Of a stretch of DNA of 45,543 bases, positions 29,591 through 40,629 are shown piece by piece. A program made the position numbers and the translations under genes. Below the pieces are notes generated by a model, which was not told the DNA's origin, ran no database searches, and worked only from the letters and a program-made list of their open reading frames with translations. The stretch lies in the NCBI RefSeq assembly GCF_000003815.2, contig NC_049988.1, positions 4,442,752 to 4,488,294 of the forward strand, in the 5' to 3' direction. The DNA is from Branchiostoma floridae (lineage: Eukaryota > Chordata > Leptocardii > Amphioxiformes > Branchiostomatidae). How positions within the stretch are numbered: the first letter of the stretch is position 1; every line of letters begins with the position of its first letter.

Positions 29591-32500
29591 ATGAACGCCT
29601 CAAGCGGGCCGCCGACAGAAAACTTGCGGACTTACAAACTCGTGGTTGTCGGGGACGGTGGCGTGGGAAAAAGCGCCCTGACGATACAGTTCTTCCAGAA
29701 AATGTTTGTGGCGGACTATGATCCGACCATCGAAGACTCCTACATTCAGCACACAGAGATCGACGGAGAATGGGCCATTTTAGATGGTAAGCCATCTTAC
29801 TATCTTTGTAGGTAGTCCCATGATAGCCTTTTTGAGGTTGTAGGGGCAGTGGCTTGTTATCCGACGTGTCAAGGGCATGCTATTGGGAAGCAGAGCCCAT
29901 CCCTTTCCTTGCAGTGCCTTTACCTCCCCAACCAAAGTCAGGTACACATCTTGACTTTACTTCCCAGGGGCACTGTCACAACACTAAAAGCTGTGAGTTT
30001 TATTCCAGCTGTGTCGTTCACCCAACATGCACACTTAGTCTACTGGAAAGGGTCACAGTCTTATTAGTTAAGAAGTACAAGATATTGAGGCATTGTCTAA
30101 TGTCTACTGTTCACTGTGCAACTCCTTTAGTTGTTGACAACTTTTCACAGTCTGCAACATCTACTCTTCCAGGTCTGGAGTAATATTTACACATAGCACT
30201 TGGACAGATAACATATATAACATATAACATGTCATTCAAAATATCATTAAAAAAAAGACACGCATGTGCCTTATCAAAGTTGTCAAATACCTCATGTGAC
30301 ATTAGGTGAACTTCGCATGTGTTTCATTAGCTGTTGTCTAAACATCTTGGTTGTGATTTTCTGTCGCTCAGTACTGGACACTGCAGGACAAGAGGAGTTC
30401 AGTGCGATGCGGGAACAGTACATGCGGACGGGGGACGGATTCCTGCTGGTTTACTCCGTCACGGACAAGGCCAGCTACGAGCACATCCACCAGTTTCACA
30501 CCCAGATACTCAGAGTCAAGGACAGGTCTGTATAGTCATGTGATAGGAATTGATCATGATGTTGGGAATGATAAATATAGAATACAACACGGTAGGGCTG
30601 TGTACCTAAATACCCGTACCTGTATCGTACCTAAAAAATTGTTTAGGTACAGGTCCGGACCTAAACATCTGTGTACCTGTACCTGTACCTGTACCTAAAC
30701 AAACTAAATCACTATTAAACACTACTTTTTAAGACTGCTGGACAAGTAAATCCCGAATCAACAATGACAATGGTGATAATCTTTCAAATAAAACTTCTTG
30801 CAAAGAAATTGTTTTGAGATTCAAATATGTAATTCTCCATACATAGATGACAATTTATCACAAGAAAAGACAGTTAGCTACATGTTTAACTTACATATAC
30901 TTGGTTAAACTTTTTTAGGTACAGGTGCAGGTCCGGACCTGTACCTAAACCCGTGTACCTGTACCTGTACCTGAAATTTGTTTAGGTACACAGCCCTACA
31001 ACACGGTGTATTCCGTATCACCTGAGGTACCAGCCCGACGGCCGGTAGGATCGGATTGCCTGATCGCTGAAGGCCGAAGGGTGATCCGACCCGCGGGAGG
31101 GCTGGGACCGAGGGTGATGCGGAATACACTGTGTTGTATTTTATTTATGTCATACCCACCTGAGAAAACACATGTTCAGATGCGAGATGCGCCAGAAGTT
31201 TAGAAAATTTGGTGCCCTCGAATAAGCAATGTTCCAACGTCCGAATCAGGTATTCAAGTTTTCGACCATACAGCACTGGCGCGTGCAGAGTGTGTTCAAA
31301 ATATTCGATGGAAGCCTGTGTGATAAAACTTCGAATCTGTGTGGTACGGCTTTTTATCACATGGTCCAGAACACCTGTATCGACCGTTATCGCAGCTCAT
31401 GTATGACATACTAGTAATGTGCAATAAGGTCTGGTCCTATATGCTATATTCATTGAATAAATACACTGAGTGAGTGAAGCAAAACTATTCATCATTTTAT
31501 GATATAAAATTCAGTTCAGTTGATGAACATGATGTGGTGAAAATCAAGGGTTAATGACCTGCCCATGGTGTCACAATTTATAAAGCCTGATCATCTGCTA
31601 TCCACTTAATAAGTTTCCAGAGTGAGCGAAGCAAAACTTCATAGTAGGTAACATGATCATATTGTGCTTTAAACGTTTATTCCTAAGCAATGAATAAGGA
31701 AGAGCGATGAAGGTCTGCTAGAAGATAGACTTAGGATAACCTGGGTATTAAAAACAACTTTCTGTCGCATTATTGTATCATTGGTCAATGATACTACTAG
31801 TAACTACTTCAGAATCTGTCAATCAGGTACCTGTTGAGTCTTCTGTTGCTATTTCTCTTAATTTGTTAGCGCTGTGACTTCATGTTTGTCAAAGCCGTTT
31901 CTTTGCATGAATTGCCAAGGAAACAAGTTTTTCTTCTCTCTATCAGTGATTTTTTTGTATTTTCTCTTGAAGATTTTCCAGGGTGGGTACCTATATGTGA
32001 GTATCGCTCGCATGTGTAGGTGTTGTAGTGCGGTTTCATCTGTATCTGTCTTGTCAGTGACACCATCTTTACCATAAGTATCACATTATTTTCTGGCGAC
32101 ACCAAAGGGGCAGGGCCTGCTTGATAGTATTGTGCTCTGTAGATGGAAATGTTTTTTAAAACCCCACCTTTGTGAGAGAGTCCACAATTCCATTCCTTTG
32201 GGAATTTGTTTTTGGCTACACCTCGTGGGGCGGTCCAAACAAATGACAGCTTCATCATCATCACAGCTTTGGGTAACATAAAGTTCTATTTTTAGGACTG
32301 TTAACAGCTGTTTATTTCTGTTGTGTGGCTCTGATAAATATTGAGGGCATGCCTTTATCACCAACTTACGGTCAAATGTGGAGAAACTTGATAGTGAAAT
32401 TCAATGTTTCTCATTGTTTTCTCTTCAGTTTGATAATTATTGCTTTTTTGGGTCATACATTTTTCTTGATCACAATTGTGTAATGCTAACTTTGAGGCTA

Positions 32501-34078
32501 CCTTGTTCCATAGGGACTCCTATCCCATGATCCTCGTGGCCAACAAAGTGGATCTAGTTCACCAGAGAAAGGTGTCAGAGGACCAGGGTAAAGCTCAAGC
32601 CACAGAACTAAATGTAGGCAATTTACCCTTGCATTCTAAATGTAAACATAATTGTTTTCTAAATGTATGAAAAATGTTCTAAATGCAATTGAAACTAAAT
32701 GTGTACTAAATTTAGGGAAGATTGTCTTTTGTGTGTATGTAAGAAAAACTGTAAGTTATATAAGTTGTTGATAAGTTTTGATGTTGATGTAAATGATACG
32801 TAACCCTGTTGTTCATTATTAATTGATAATTGATTCACATTGTGTTATTTCAGATCCCATATATTGAGACCAGTGCTAAGGACCCTCCCCTAAATGTGGA
32901 CGCAGCCTTCCATGAAGTAGTTAGAGTTATAAGGTGGTTTACTGTTGTTGTTTTTATACTGTCACATCAGGATTCTGTAACAATGCTTCTAAGAAGGGGT
33001 GGGTACAGGTACAGAAAATTCAGATCCAGGTCCAGTTCAGGTCCAGAGGATCAGGTCCAGGTCCGGACTTGTGAATTGACTGTACTCACAACAATGGTCC
33101 ATTTCACTACAAAGAAATCTGTTTGGTGGAGTATTCAACTCACACTGGCGTTCTAAAATCCCACAAGGCTAAATGCCTCTGTACTATTGACTGTAAAACT
33201 TGGTAGAAATGACTGTAAACTTTACTCTACTTTGCTCCTGTTATTTTCTTTGACTGGTAAGTGCCAAAAGGTGTGAATGCCTGATCAAGTAACCTGTTCA
33301 TATTCTAAGAGGTCCAACATCCGGTCCAGCTGATTTTTTCAGTTCCATTTTTTTCGGAATAGTCCAATAAGAAAAAAACGTGTTGTATCGGTGCACTGTA
33401 CCTGTACCCACCCCTGCTTCTAAGTTTATTGTACAGGTGTCCCAGGCTAAAACATACCCCTAGTCAGAATGTACCCAGGTATATTTGGCGAGGGGTATAT
33501 TTCTGCCTGCTACACCTGGTGTCTGTTTCTTGTTAGTTTATTTGTATCTAACACACTGTGCTTGCTCTATATATTTCTTTTCAACGAACAGAGTAATTCC
33601 TAAGATTTTCACAAGTTTATGAACAACAAGCAGATCACTTAAAAACCTTTTTTTTCCATTTTATGCCAGGTTTGGAGTGTCTAGTGTTAAGCTTAGTTAA
33701 ATCTGTATACTGTGAATACATGTAGCAGTAACACTAGATCACATTTATCTGCGGGTTAACCTATATCCATCGCTTCTAAAAACAGGATTGTCTTAAAAGT
33801 AGATGGATGGTGCAATATTTTGTAAAAATAAACTAAAATGCAATATTTTGATGCAATTTGAAACCACCATCCATCGACTTGATTTTCCTAAAATAACGTA
33901 TTCAAAAACAACGGATAAAGGTTACCCCACAGATAGAGGTTAACTTGCGTTAACACTCAGGATAGAATTTGTTTTTCATGAAGTTGTTGTTTTTTCTACT
34001 AGGAGACAGACACCAGACAACAAGAAAAAGAAGAAGGGTGGCAAGGGCAAACTCAAGGGCAAATGTTCTATCCTGTGA
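29591..34078 (+). CDS. MRAS: Ras-related GTPase M-Ras (R-Ras3), 5 exons
   Basis: Exons: 29591-29786, 30372-30525, 32514-32613, 32854-32933 and 34003-34078, giving 201 residues (human 208). All GTPase boxes are intact: P-loop GDGGVGKS (21-28), effector loop YDPTIEDSY (43-51), DTAGQE (68-73), NKVD (127-130) and ETSAK (155-159). The segments WAILD, RMTGDGFL-type ([19 protein letters not shown]) and KDPPLNVD identify M-Ras among Ras proteins. The C-terminus is lysine-rich and ends CSIL, a CaaX box whose final Leu predicts geranylgeranylation and plasma-membrane anchoring. M-Ras works with SHOC2 and PP1 to activate Raf. Gly23 and Gln72, the sites equivalent to oncogenic positions, are wild type. 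The chosen ATG has A at -3. All donors are GT and all acceptors AG. Confidence 0.93.
30581..31240. repeat. dispersed GC-rich fold-back repeat, copy 2, interrupted by a hAT-like MITE
   Basis: AATACAACACGGTGTATTCCG, split by the insertion at 30593-30998, faces its inverse at 31113-31140. The block between holds GGCCGGTAGGATCGG and CCCGCGGGAGGGCTGGGA, and the tail matches 24780-24995 (TTTATGTCATA, TGAGAAAACACA, ATGCGCCAGAAGTT). It lies in MRAS intron 2. Confidence 0.7.
30593..30998. mobile_element. hAT-like MITE with 8-bp target duplication (MRAS intron 2)
   Basis: The termini TAGGGCTGTGTACCTAAA and its inverse are flanked by CAACACGG at 30585-30592 and 30999-31006. Subterminal TACCTG repeats and GGTCCGGACC blocks occur at both ends. 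It is nested in the repeat at 30581-31240. No coding capacity. Confidence 0.9.
31866..32280. repeat. repeat-like segment with paired GGCNACACC..GGGGC motifs
   Basis: TGGCGACACCAAAGGGGC (about 32093) and TGGCTACACCTCGTGGGGCGG-type sequence (about 32213) lie about 120 bp apart. A similar pair is at 26317 and 26428, and a single copy is at about 10915. An ORF here reads through these motifs but has no family match. Confidence 0.35.
32994..33416. mobile_element. hAT-like MITE with 8-bp target duplication (MRAS intron 4)
   Basis: The left end AAGGGGTGGGTACAGGTACAG faces CTGTACCTGTACCCACCCCT on the right. CTTCTAAG flanks both sides (32986-32993 and 33417-33424). GGTCCAGGTCCGG-type subterminal repeats resemble those of the intron 2 element. 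Non-coding. Confidence 0.85.
33729..33953. mobile_element. MITE with TAACNCTAG ends, copy 1 (MRAS intron 4)
   Basis: Long inverted ends contain GGTTAACCTATATCC and GGATAAAGGTTACCCC. The core has GCAATTTGAAACCACCATC, shared with 37214-37426. It ends about 50 bp before MRAS exon 5. Confidence 0.7.
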
Positions 34079-34376
34079 TTGGTTTCTTGTGATTGGTGGC
34101 CACTTCTGATTGGTCAAACTTTCTTATACGTTGCAACACACCAAGCTGAACCAAAACAACATTGAACAAGTCAACTTTGATGATTAGATCAAGCTTTGTA
34201 TGCCTTCTGACCCTCTGGTAGGGTATGAATGTGGTAAATTGTTAGTATATACAAAACATCAAAATGCTTCCTTATCTATGTATGTTGTAGGTATTATATG
34301 TAGTGCTTATATTATCTGTCTAGTGTATGACATCAAATTCATTCAAAAATCAAAGTCTCAGTATTTCCTACAAGTT

Positions 34377-34865
34377 GGTCATGTGACTCCTGATTCTGGT
34401 CGTGTGACTCCTGATTCTGGTCATGTGACTTGGTTCTGGTCATGTGACTTGATTCAAGTCATGTGACTTAATTCTGGTTATGTGACTTGATTCTGGTTAT
34501 GTGACTTGATGCTGATCATGTGACTTGATTCTAGTCATTTATCTTGATTCTGGTTATGCGACTTGATTCTGATCATGTGACTTCATTTTGGTCATGTGAC
34601 TTGATCCTGATTATGTGACGTGATTATGATTGTGACTCTGATCATGTGACTCTTGATTCTGGTCATGTGACTCTTGATTCTGGCCATGTGACATGATTCT
34701 GGTCATGTGACTTGATTCTGGTCATGTGACTTGATTCTGGTAATGTGACTTGATTCTGGTCATGTGACTCGATTCTGGTCATGTGACCTGATTCTTGTCA
34801 TGTGACTTGATTCTTGTCATGTGACTCCTGATTCTGGTCATGTGACTTGATTCTAGTCATGTCAC
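34377..34865. repeat. 19-bp minisatellite of CATGTGAC boxes downstream of MRAS
   Basis: About 26 units of GGTCATGTGACTTGATTCT with variants (some 21 bp) begin about 300 bp after the MRAS stop codon, probably within the 3' UTR. Each typical unit contains the E-box CATGTG within TCATGTGA. Confidence 0.92.
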
Positions 34866-35986
34866 TTTTCAGAAAACCTCACCAAGAAAGACTTTCCAAA
34901 GTCATGATTTTTAAAATTTCAATGTATTTGAACTTGAATGTTCGTTGGAATGAGCTGGACTTTTTTTTTACTTCTAAATGAACTCTACATTTAAAAGCTG
35001 ATGTAGTGTTAAAATGTCACGTTTAAAGTCTTTTTATAGGAAACGCAAAACAGCAATGCAAGCTTGCGGTATCAGAAAAATTTCTTAGATATGCAATTAT
35101 TTATATAGTTGTAGATAGTCATTGCACAGAAATTTGTTGCTTTGCTAAGATATTGTATTCTACAGTAATGCTTCGATGGATGAAGGTATGTTGAATGTTG
35201 CTAGTTTTGCATAAAAGTATGCTAATTGTGAGTTTCAAATTTTTTTTACCAATGATCAGTATTGAATGAAGCAAAGTACTGCAAATTCATTTATTTTCAC
35301 AGGGTTTTGATTATGCAGTAGAAGTTTTTGCACCGTTTTAGTTAATTTTGCAAACAAAACAATGCTCTATCACAAAAATGTATATTCATGGTGTTATAAT
35401 TATGTGGTAGACAGACACCACGAAAGTAGAACGACCACAAACATTTCAAGATCTACAGTATGCGTGTGTTTGGCCCATACCTGATATTTTGGTTAGTATA
35501 ATTTATAAATGATGCTGCTTCAAACAAAGCCACATTAGCAAGGTTTTGTAGCTAGTCGCTAGTTAGATAGCTAAGCACTGTGTTTGTTGCATGTCATTTT
35601 GCACACAGTACTCTATAGTTAAAAATTTATACATTTTTATTTGCTTTTTGACTAATTGTCTGTCTCCAGCTTTCAATTATTTTTTCATCCCACTCATTAT
35701 ATATTTAGGAGCCTATGTTGTCAATTTTAGTTGTTAAATCTGTCATATCAAACTTTCCAAAATACATTTTCATTATTATTTCATTTGTTATGAAATTCAG
35801 ATTTTTGGAAGGACAGGTTACAAAGAATTGAATTTTTTTGTACCAACAAGCAAGAAAGGGTGCTGGAGACAGCCATGCTTTTTAAGTTAATATTTCAGTC
35901 TTAATATGCATGGCATGCAAGTCAAGACAGGATTCGGGCTCTGTATTTTCGCATCTAGAAGCAGGGTTGGTAAACAATGCTACTGA
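34866..35986. other. intergenic or MRAS 3' UTR, AT-rich
   Basis: Apart from the MITE at 35277-35460, I see no gene. No early AATAAA clearly marks the MRAS transcript end; an ATTAAA at about 36946 is one possible distal signal. Confidence 0.4.
35277..35460. mobile_element. TA-flanked MITE, diverged relative of 25187
   Basis: TACTGCAAATTC at the left, GATCTACAGTA at the right, with CCACAAACATTTC near the right end and TTTTGCA pieces near the left. Confidence 0.5.
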
Positions 35987-36777
35987 CAGGGGTGCCTGAG
36001 CATTTGCACGAACCCTTTGAGATTCGTACAAACATGATGTGATACGCACAAATCACTATACAAAAACGCATGAACCTTATGAAAATCATGTGAATCACTA
36101 TGCGAAAACGTACGAACCTTATGTAATTTGCACGAATCACTACATGACGCACACTACACGAACCTTATGTGATTTGCACGAATCACTATGTGACGCACAC
36201 TACACGAACCTTATGTGATTTGCACGAATCACTATGTGACGCACACTACACGAACCTTATGTGATTTGCACGAATCACTATGTGACGCACACTACACGAA
36301 CCTTATGTGATTTGCACGAATCACTATGTGACGCACACTACACGAACCTTATGTGATTTGCACGAATCACTATGTGACGCACACTACACGAACCTTATGT
36401 GATTTGCACGAATCACTATGTGACGCACACTACACGAACCTTATGTGATTTGCACGAATCACTATGTGACGCACACTACACGAACCTTATGTGATTTGCA
36501 CGAATCACTATGTGACGCACACTACACGAACCTATGTGACGCACACTACACGAACCTTATGTGATTTGCACGAATCACTATGTGACGCACACTACACGAA
36601 CCTTATGCGATTTGCAGGAACCTTATGCGAAACCGCCCGACCACCACTGGGTCACGTGACATTGCGTCATTCACATGATTTTCATAAGGTTTGTGTATTT
36701 TCGTAAAGCGATTCGTGCATATCACATAATGTTTGTACGGATCTCATAGGGTTCGTGCAAATGATTAGGCACCCCTG
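35987..36777. mobile_element. hAT-like element (5-bp TSD) with internal 46-bp tandem array
   Basis: The ends CAGGGGTGCCT and AGGCACCCCTG are flanked by ACTGA on both sides (35982-35986 and 36778-36782). Inverted similarity runs inward for about 105 bp (CATTTGCACGAACCC, CGTACAAACAT, ATGTGAT, CCTTATGAAAATCATGTGAA). Between the arms, from about 36110 to 36610, about ten 46-bp units (ACACGAACCTTATGTGATTT then GCACGAATCACTATGTGACG) are almost identical. The units resemble the element's own arm sequence. No transposase. Confidence 0.88.
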
Positions 36778-37213
36778 ACTGATCCTTTTGCTGATGAATA
36801 AGTGATTGAAAGATATGACCTTCGCATAATTGTACGATGTGTCCTACGCAGTCTGTTTTGAGATTACTGTATTATGTCATATAGCAGCTATACTTTTCAA
36901 TGTGCAATTATGAATATCTATTTGTATGTGGCTTTGTAACAATTATTAAAGATCTTCCCTCAAAAGGCAAGGATGTGTAATTTAAAAATTAGTTGCGAAA
37001 CGATGCCCATTGCATGATGGGTACATTGTTGTTTAACCATAATATACCCACAATGCATTGTATTTTGATGAAAGCATCTAAAAGTACAGAATGAAGTTGA
37101 TTTGTATGTTTGTAGGTGTGTACTCAAAAGCCATTTATTTTGCTTTTAAAACAGTTGATAAAAGTTCTGCTTGTAATGATAGAATTCTTTGTGCAAATGA
37201 TTCTATAAGTGTC

Positions 37214-37426
37214 TAACGCTAGTTCACCTTTATTCGGGGGTAACCTTTATCCGTTGTATTTAACACCAAGAAATTTGGGATATCAAGTCGATAGACAGTG
37301 GTCTCAAACTGCATTGTATTGAAAAAAAAGCAATTTGAAACCACCATCTATGTGATATCTCTCAATATCCTGTTTTTAGGTACAACGGATATAGGTTACC
37401 CTGAGAATAAAGGTGAACTAGCATTA
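37214..37426. mobile_element. MITE with TAACGCTAG ends, copy 2
   Basis: TAACGCTAGTTCACCTTTAT at the left faces ATAAAGGTGAACTAGCATTA on the right, followed inward by GGTAACCT/AGGTTACC. The core GCAATTTGAAACCACCATC matches 33729-33953. Confidence 0.85.
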
Positions 37427-37429
37427 CCG

Positions 37430-39950
37430 ATTTCTATTATATAGAAGTGGTTTATTTCGGAGAAATTACTCTTAATATGTTGCATGTGAAAAATGTGATT
37501 TTTCATTTCTTGGTCAGTATGTAGCCTGCCCAATGTTGATGTGTGCTCGAGCAACTGTTTGATAAATTGTGATAACACGATGTGAAAACTTGAACATGTC
37601 TCCGTGTGATTTATTTCGTTATCATATGACGTTACTGATTCACTTGGTATTTTACCCCATGAAACTGAATGATAGAATAAGTTTCAAATTTCCACAGTAA
37701 TGTGCTATCAGGTGTGTCTAACCAATTCATTTTAATCTTCAAGTAGGGTTGGAACATAGATTTTGTTTGGCAATATCATTTCTTCCTTACTATTACGTGA
37801 CGGTCTCACAGCGACGCCTATTATGCAGTACTAGTATTGCAGTGTTCTGTTAGCATGCATGGACTTAATATAATAGAATTACACGTAGTTGTATAGAAAA
37901 ACCCACCGACAGCTAAGAGCTATTCATGTACGTATGCATTAATAAGTTCGTTGCCATGGTAGATTTAGCGTTAATAAATTAAACTCATTTCTAAAAGGCG
38001 TGCTGGTAGTAAAGAGTTTATAGTCCCGCATACAAGTACATTGTGTACATAGATTAGAATCTGTATGTTTGAATGGGGTCGTAGATGAAGTCACAGCGAC
38101 TTTTATCAACTGCAGTTCGCACTGCAGTAGGATTCGACAACTACAGTGAATCTGATAAGGTCAGCAGCATCATTAGTTTGAGAGATTGCAGCGAAAGTTC
38201 TATAGATATCGTGACTATCATCTAACAAGAGACATGCTCTAGATAGATCTCTGGCTCCCGTCTTCGCAACTTACGCCAGTGCTCTTGTAGTACTATGTTA
38301 TTTCGCTAGCTGGCGCTGCAGAACTGATGACAAATTGCCTAGAACTGCGATGGATTCGCAGTTTTGCTGTTGACCGGGGGGAATATTTAGGAGGTCGGCG
38401 AAGGCGGCTGACCTTGGTACCACCCTACTTTAATACTCGGTAACACCACGTATGACCGCATGCAGAAGACAGTGAGTTTCGGGGCGATGATACATATGCC
38501 TGGGCCAGCGGGCAACCCATACGTTTTCTAGGATTCTGCGATAGCCGTATCCCAACATCTTACGTGTGAAGCTTACAAACTTTGAACCATACAAAGCGAG
38601 CAGATTTCCTTGCATTTCAACGAGATTTTTTCCCAATAATAGTGCATGTACCTCTCTATCAAGATTACACACGTAAGAAGGTTTCTTTTTGTTTCATTTT
38701 TGACAAGTCTTTTAGGCAAGGAGTTTCTTCCTTTGCAGCTGTATGGTGTTTTGACTAACACTTTGACTACTCTATATGTCGCAAATATATCGATCCAATA
38801 CCTTTCCAGTTGGCTATTTTTGGAAGCTTTCAACAACGTAATACTTTGAAGCGAGGTCGTTGACCATTAAGATATTGGTTTGAATAACGATAGAATCAAA
38901 CCCAATATTGCAGGATATCTCGGATGATGATGTAAAACTGACGGCATTTTTTTTAGGCTATTTTGATTTCATTTTATAGATATGGTCATTTGGGAACCCC
39001 AAAACTGATGCGAGCGTGTGAATAAAAAAGCGTTTGACCAAAATAAAGTTGTCATCATCATGGTATAAAAGTGGTCAGGAAGGTTGAACAATGGTAACGT
39101 TATAATACGCTGATTATGATATGCCGAACGATAGTTTTTTTGTTTAGTTTCACTAATTTTGCATCTCTCTTCTTTGGCATTTGAATTGACGGTGACATTA
39201 TATGACGTAAGTACACATTTTGCTATATCTTTTTGCGATTTCGTTTTGCAGCTGCTTTGTACACTATTTACAATATGGTTAAAAACTTTCTTTCTTTGTT
39301 TAGAAACGGCCGAAAATTTATGCGCGCACGAATGTCCTCAATATAATCAAATCAATACGCATGGCCTTAGAGAGATTGCCGTGTAAGCCTCATGTAACAA
39401 ACCTCTTCACGTAAAAGAACCAAACATACTAATCGAGAGGGAAAATGTTTATACCATTAGCAATTGGCTGTTTATTCATTCATTCATTTCATCTTGCGGA
39501 CCTTCAGTATTTTTGCTGATTTCCAAAGGTGCCCAGATAACAATACATGAAACAGATTGAAAATTCATAATTCAAATTTATACATAGTCAACAAAATGGA
39601 AACTGAAATTTATGGACAGATCAATATATATAATTGATTGAACAGAAAAAAATCACCAAAACAAGAAAGTTAAATCAATGAATATCAACAAGATCCAGTC
39701 CAAATTCCATTCTATATAAGCAATATAAACACGAGCCGCTATTCAATATCATAAAAATCAGATTAGTTCTTCAGAATTGTATATCATATCAGTAATACAT
39801 GAAGTTCAATCTGTTGTATGTACGGATAGCCATACATTGTACTATATTGGAATTGTCGTGCAATAAAGTTATTCTTCTTTTATCAGATGTAGACAACAAA
39901 AAAAAAAACATTATGATTCGTCCCAAGCATTAGGACTTCGACCCACATTT
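37430..39950. other. intergenic, no gene recognised
   Basis: Short frames only; the minus-strand frames at 38430-38836 overlap each other and match no family I know. Candidate TATAAAAG at 39064-39071 and AATAAA at about 39862 could bound a non-coding transcript, but nothing supports this further. Confidence 0.4.
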
Positions 39951-39985
39951 TTACCCGCTCCGAAAGGCGACCTCCTGGGCACTAC

Positions 39986-40059
39986 TGACGTCATCACTCC
40001 TTATAAGGAAGCCTCCAATTGCCGTGCTGACGTCACCGAGGGTCGCTTCCCTTATATGG
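39986..40059. promoter_or_regulatory. cluster of two CRE and two CArG (SRF) sites
   Basis: TGACGTCA at 39986-39993 is a full palindromic CRE (CREB/ATF). CCTTATAAGG at 39999-40008 is a perfect CArG box (CC-A/T6-GG). TGACGTCAC at 40028-40036 is a second CRE and CCTTATATGG at 40050-40059 a second perfect CArG box. Paired CRE and SRF sites are the hallmark of immediate-early promoters such as fos. The module is roughly palindromic. No coding exon is recognisable within the window on either side, so the target is unknown. Confidence 0.55.
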
Positions 40060-40629
40060 GAGGCCGCCTCCAGTGAGCTTTTCGCCACAGGGACACGTTT
40101 TGATCTAGTTTAGGCCAAATGAATAATATTTTTTGGTTAGCACCCTGAGAAAAAATAATCATCGATTAAATTGTTCGTACGTGAAATACAAATAATGAAG
40201 CATTGAATAAAAATCAATTATCGTATGGCTACTTGGAACTGTATTAGATATGATTATCATATATCCAGAAAACGTCGACCAATAAGAAGTCCCTATTTGA
40301 TGGTTGTATGTTAGACACATACAAAATGCGTTTCCTGTATTAGGGTCGGTCGGTAGGAAGTATCTTTTCTTTTAGACTTTGGTCCAAACTCTATAGCTAG
40401 TGATACAATGCAGTTAACAAAGTAAAACTGAAATTCCTGAAGACAAATATATTTTCAATGTCAAGCTTTAAAGTTTGTGCATAATGGTTACAAGTCTGTG
40501 GATACAGTTATTCTACATTAGATAGGACAAGCAATTTTTTACTAACTGGAAACTATGTGACCCCACTGCCTACCCCCTAAAAAGGTAGGATCGGCAGGTT
40601 TTCTAGGGGTAGGTTGGGAAACAACCTTA

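Noticed and set aside
36110-36610. CRISPR-like array of 46-bp units
   Set aside because: The units are contiguous with no unique spacers and lie inside a transposon in a eukaryotic genome.
38430-38836. Minus-strand ORFs as a possible gene driven by the 40-kb CRE/CArG cluster
   Set aside because: Two short frames overlap, there is no recognisable domain, and no splice sites link them to the cluster.
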